From positions 1 to 64,000 of the forward strand of contig NZ_CAEUHO010000005.1 in NCBI RefSeq assembly GCF_903181435.1: a DNA stretch of 64,000 nucleotides. The letters run 5' to 3'. Origin of the DNA: Bacteroides acidifaciens (GTDB taxonomy: Bacteria; Bacteroidota; Bacteroidia; Bacteroidales; Bacteroidaceae). Made by a program: the position numbers and the translations under genes. Positions 61,672-64,000 of the stretch are shown here, in pieces. The notes under the pieces were generated by a model. It searched no databases, was not told where the DNA came from, and saw nothing but the letters and a program-made list of their open reading frames with translations. Each line of letters starts with the position of its first letter. Position 1 is the stretch's first letter.

Positions 61672-62790
61672 ATGAACTTGAAAGAATACTTTCGCCTTGC
61701 TGGATTATTTGGTAAACTGAATTCTCAAGAAAAACTTGGGGATGATGATTTTACTACTATGCCTGAGGGTGAGAAACTAAGATTCTTTTGGGAAAGCTGC
61801 AAACAAGAAAAAATTGATGCTTCTTCCATTATAGAGAAAACACGCTTGAAAATACGAAAAGATGCAATGAGACGTAGAAGAAACTATTTCCTGATAACTT
61901 CTACTTCTATTGCCGCTTCTATTTTAATTTGTATTTCGACTATTTATTTTTTGAATCAAACTATAAATGATGATATTGATCTTCAAGCCATTGCAGAAGG
62001 AATGGATAGTCAGATTGTTGATGAAGTGACTCTCATAACTGCTAAAAAACAATTGAACTTGGATGAAGATGCTTTTATCAAATATTCAAAAGAAGGAAAA
62101 GTTGCAGTGAATTCTCAGGTTATTAAAGAGGAAGAGGAAAAAGTTAAGGATAAACAGGAATATAATCAGTTACTTGTCCCACCTGGTAAGAGAGCACGGA
62201 TAGAGTTGTCAGATGGAACTCGTTTAATTGTGAACTCTCAGTCTAAGGTCGTTTATCCTCGTTGTTTTAAGGGTGATATTCGTAAAATATACGCTCAAGG
62301 AGAGGTCTTTTTAGAGGTTGCTCATGATAAGAAACATCCTTTTATTGTTGAGTCTGAAGATTTTAACTTGCGGGTGTTAGGTACGAAGTTTAATATTTCC
62401 AATTATAAGGGGAACGCAACTAATATTGTATTGGTAGAAGGAGCGGTAGAAGTTACAGATAAAAATGAGAAGAAAGCACAATTAGCTCCATGTGATTTGT
62501 TGAATATAGCTGGCGGGGCGATTGCTTATCAGAAAAAAGTGGATGTGGCTGAGTATATTAGTTGGGTAGATGGAATTATGCTATTGAATGGTAATGATTT
62601 GTCACAAATTATCCAGAAACTAAGTATTTATTATGGTATATCCATACAATGTGACCCAGTTGTGGGTAGTGAAAAGGTGTATGGAAAACTCGATTTGAAA
62701 GATGATATAGATGAAGTGATTGAATGTATTCAGCAGACACTGCCATTTACGATAGAAAAAAGTGATACTAGTATATACTTGAATAAATAA
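61672..62790 (+). CDS. FecR-like anti-sigma factor
   Basis: 372 residues. Cytoplasmic N-terminal sigma-binding part (about 1-85), one TM (YFLITSTSIAASILICISTIYF), periplasmic FecR domain (VPPGKRARIELSDGTRLIVN ... FNLRVLGTKFNISNY) and a DUF4974-type C-terminal domain (LSQIIQKLSIYYGISI). It relays the receptor's signal to the sigma factor. The 159-bp gap after the sigma gene shows nothing else supportable. Confidence 0.94.
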   Translation: MNLKEYFRLAGLFGKLNSQEKLGDDDFTTMPEGEKLRFFWESCKQEKIDASSIIEKTRLKIRKDAMRRRRNYFLITSTSIAASILICISTIYFLNQTINDDIDLQAIAEGMDSQIVDEVTLITAKKQLNLDEDAFIKYSKEGKVAVNSQVIKEEEEKVKDKQEYNQLLVPPGKRARIELSDGTRLIVNSQSKVVYPRCFKGDIRKIYAQGEVFLEVAHDKKHPFIVESEDFNLRVLGTKFNISNYKGNATNIVLVEGAVEVTDKNEKKAQLAPCDLLNIAGGAIAYQKKVDVAEYISWVDGIMLLNGNDLSQIIQKLSIYYGISIQCDPVVGSEKVYGKLDLKDDIDEVIECIQQTLPFTIEKSDTSIYLNK

Positions 62791-62860
62791 TAACTTTTTA
62801 ATTAATCTTTTAAATATGCTTGCCTATGAAGAACAGACAACCGTTATGACACACAAAAAA

Positions 62861-62890
62861 ATCGGATAAATATTGCCGTATTTACCCGAT
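62861..62890. other. Inverted repeat in the leader of the second susC
   Basis: atcggataaata ttgccg tatttacccgat, 12-bp imperfect stem about 58 bp before the start. An A-run lies on its left, so on the minus strand it resembles a terminator; an attenuator role on the plus strand is possible. Confidence 0.4.
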
Positions 62891-62947
62891 ATTAATTCCT
62901 TAGTTAAATCAATAAATCCAAAATTGTTAACCTAAAAAGAAATTTTT

Positions 62948-64000
62948 ATGGTAAAGAAAAGTATTTTTTTACACTTAAAGAAAAGACTTAAGCTTTTTTG
63001 CATTATAAACGTCTTTTTTATGATTCCACTTTCTTCGTTCGGTGCTAACTCCATTCGTTGGAATTCTGAAGAAGATCTATTCTCTGTACAATATGAGAAT
63101 GCTACAGTTAAAGATATTTTAGATTATATCGAAAAGCATAGTAAGTATATTTTTATTTATTCTGCAAATGTTCAAAGAAATCTGAATAATAAAGTCTCCA
63201 TTTCAGTTTCCAATAAGAAAATAGATGCTGTATTGAAAGAATTATTCTCTGAAACAGGGCTGAATTATAAAATGTCGGGAAGACAAATTACAATTTCAGT
63301 ACCAGAAGCTCCTAAAGTACAGCAAGCTACACAACAAAAAGGTATAAAGGTAACAGGTAACGTTTCAGATGAAAAAGGCGAGCCGTTAATTGGTGTAACA
63401 ATCATTTTGAAGAATGATTCTACAGTACATGCATTAACAGATATGAATGGTAATTATAGTATTATTGTTCCTATGAGAAAGTCAGTACTTTCTTTCCGTT
63501 ATATTGGCTTTGTGCCTAAAGAAGAAATTGTTGACAACCGGAAAGTTGTTAACGTACAGATGGTAGAGGATGTAGGTCAGTTGGATGAAGTTGTAGTCGT
63601 TGCTTATGGTGCACAAAAGAAAGAATCTGTGGTCGGTTCTATTACTACATTAGCGCCTGAAAAGTTGAAAGTTTCTACAAGCCGTTCATTGAGCAATAAT
63701 TTAGCCGGTGTTGTTTCGGGTGTGCTTGCTGTGCAGCGTTCCGGTGAGCCGGGCTATGATAACTCTACCTTTTGGATTCGTGGTATCAGTACATTTGGGA
63801 AAGCAGGTGGAGACCCTTTGGTCTTAGTGGATGGAATTGAGCGTGATTTGAATAATATTGATCCAGAGGAAATTGAATCTTTTTCTGTGTTGAAGGATGC
63901 TGCTGCAAGTGCTGTTTATGGTGTGCGTGGTGCTAATGGTGTAGTGCTTATTAATACGAAACGTGGGCAGGTTGGTAAGCCGCGTGTTGTGGTAAAGAGT
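62948..64000 (+). CDS. SusC/RagA TonB-dependent receptor with STN domain (3' end outside window)
   Basis: Frame open from ATG 62948 to the window end (351 codons visible). Signal peptide (FCIINVFFMIPLSSFGA), STN domain (YENATVKDILDYIEKHSKYI ... VLKELFSETGLNYKM, about 45-120), carboxypeptidase-like domain (VTGNVSDEKGEPLIGVTI), TonB box (QLDEVVVVAYG) and plug (FWIRGISTFGKAGGDPLVLV). STN presence matches the adjacent sigma/anti-sigma pair. The plug closely resembles the PUL SusC at 40110 (AVQRSGEPGYD, LVDGIERDLN, VYGVRGANGV). Confidence 0.95.
   Translation, partial: MVKKSIFLHLKKRLKLFCIINVFFMIPLSSFGANSIRWNSEEDLFSVQYENATVKDILDYIEKHSKYIFIYSANVQRNLNNKVSISVSNKKIDAVLKELFSETGLNYKMSGRQITISVPEAPKVQQATQQKGIKVTGNVSDEKGEPLIGVTIILKNDSTVHALTDMNGNYSIIVPMRKSVLSFRYIGFVPKEEIVDNRKVVNVQMVEDVGQLDEVVVVAYGAQKKESVVGSITTLAPEKLKVSTSRSLSNNLAGVVSGVLAVQRSGEPGYDNSTFWIRGISTFGKAGGDPLVLVDGIERDLNNIDPEEIESFSVLKDAAASAVYGVRGANGVVLINTKRGQVGKPRVVVKS

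Overview
The window is a Bacteroides-type chromosome segment (human-gut Bacteroidales; I would guess the B. ovatus / B. xylanisolvens / B. thetaiotaomicron group, but the species is an inference). Evidence: paired SusC/SusD genes, a periplasmic hybrid two-component regulator, FecI/FecR-type sigma/anti-sigma genes, TAnnTTTG -7 promoter boxes, many short SPII lipoproteins, and the xerD-aroQ-pyk-rbfA housekeeping neighbourhood.

Region 1 (1-27.1 kb) is an array of broken or orphan Rhs 'tip' cassettes. Two Rhs scaffolds are present. Family A (1-17.5 kb) ends its core near YCMNSPLCYVD; family B (19.2-26.1 kb) ends near a DPxG motif. Each cassette keeps a conserved core fragment followed by a different C-terminal effector domain and one or two different small immunity-like genes. 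Recognisable effector chemistries are two HExxH zincins, one HExxHxxGxxH metzincin, two domains with a His...Asn-x-Cys pattern like permuted papain/NlpC folds, and one PD-(D/E)xK-like nuclease. No complete Rhs gene with an N-terminus lies in the window: tips lack credible starts, most sit behind hairpins/terminators, and several carry frameshifts, nonsense codons or deletions. Several immunity genes instead have their own consensus-like promoters. This fits a silent tip library with expressed immunity. Four insertion sequences interrupt the array: an IS256-type element nested in an IS5-like remnant, an IS4-type element splitting a macro-domain gene, a second decayed IS5-like copy truncating an immunity lipoprotein, and an IS1182/DUF772-like element at the boundary between family A and family B.

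Region 2 (27.3-50.5 kb) holds an ADP-forming acyl-CoA synthetase and then a polysaccharide utilisation locus: hybrid two-component regulator, three (alpha/alpha)6-type glycosidases including a GH65-like enzyme, SusC, SusD, SusE-like and a second surface lipoprotein, a GH43 lipoprotein and a GH31 enzyme. The enzyme set points to an alpha-glucosylated glycan, possibly carrying arabinose or xylose; the substrate is not determined by sequence.

Region 3 (51-60.8 kb) is housekeeping: yifB/comM-like ATPase and a TlpA-like lipoprotein without CxxC, a TPR/OmpA-like outer-membrane lipoprotein, xerD on the minus strand, then aroQ-pyk-O-methyltransferase-rbfA-FtsX-type permease on the plus strand. Region 4 (60.96 kb to the end) is an ECF sigma factor, FecR-like anti-sigma and an STN-bearing SusC receptor that runs off the window, i.e. 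a second, trans-envelope-signalling nutrient locus.
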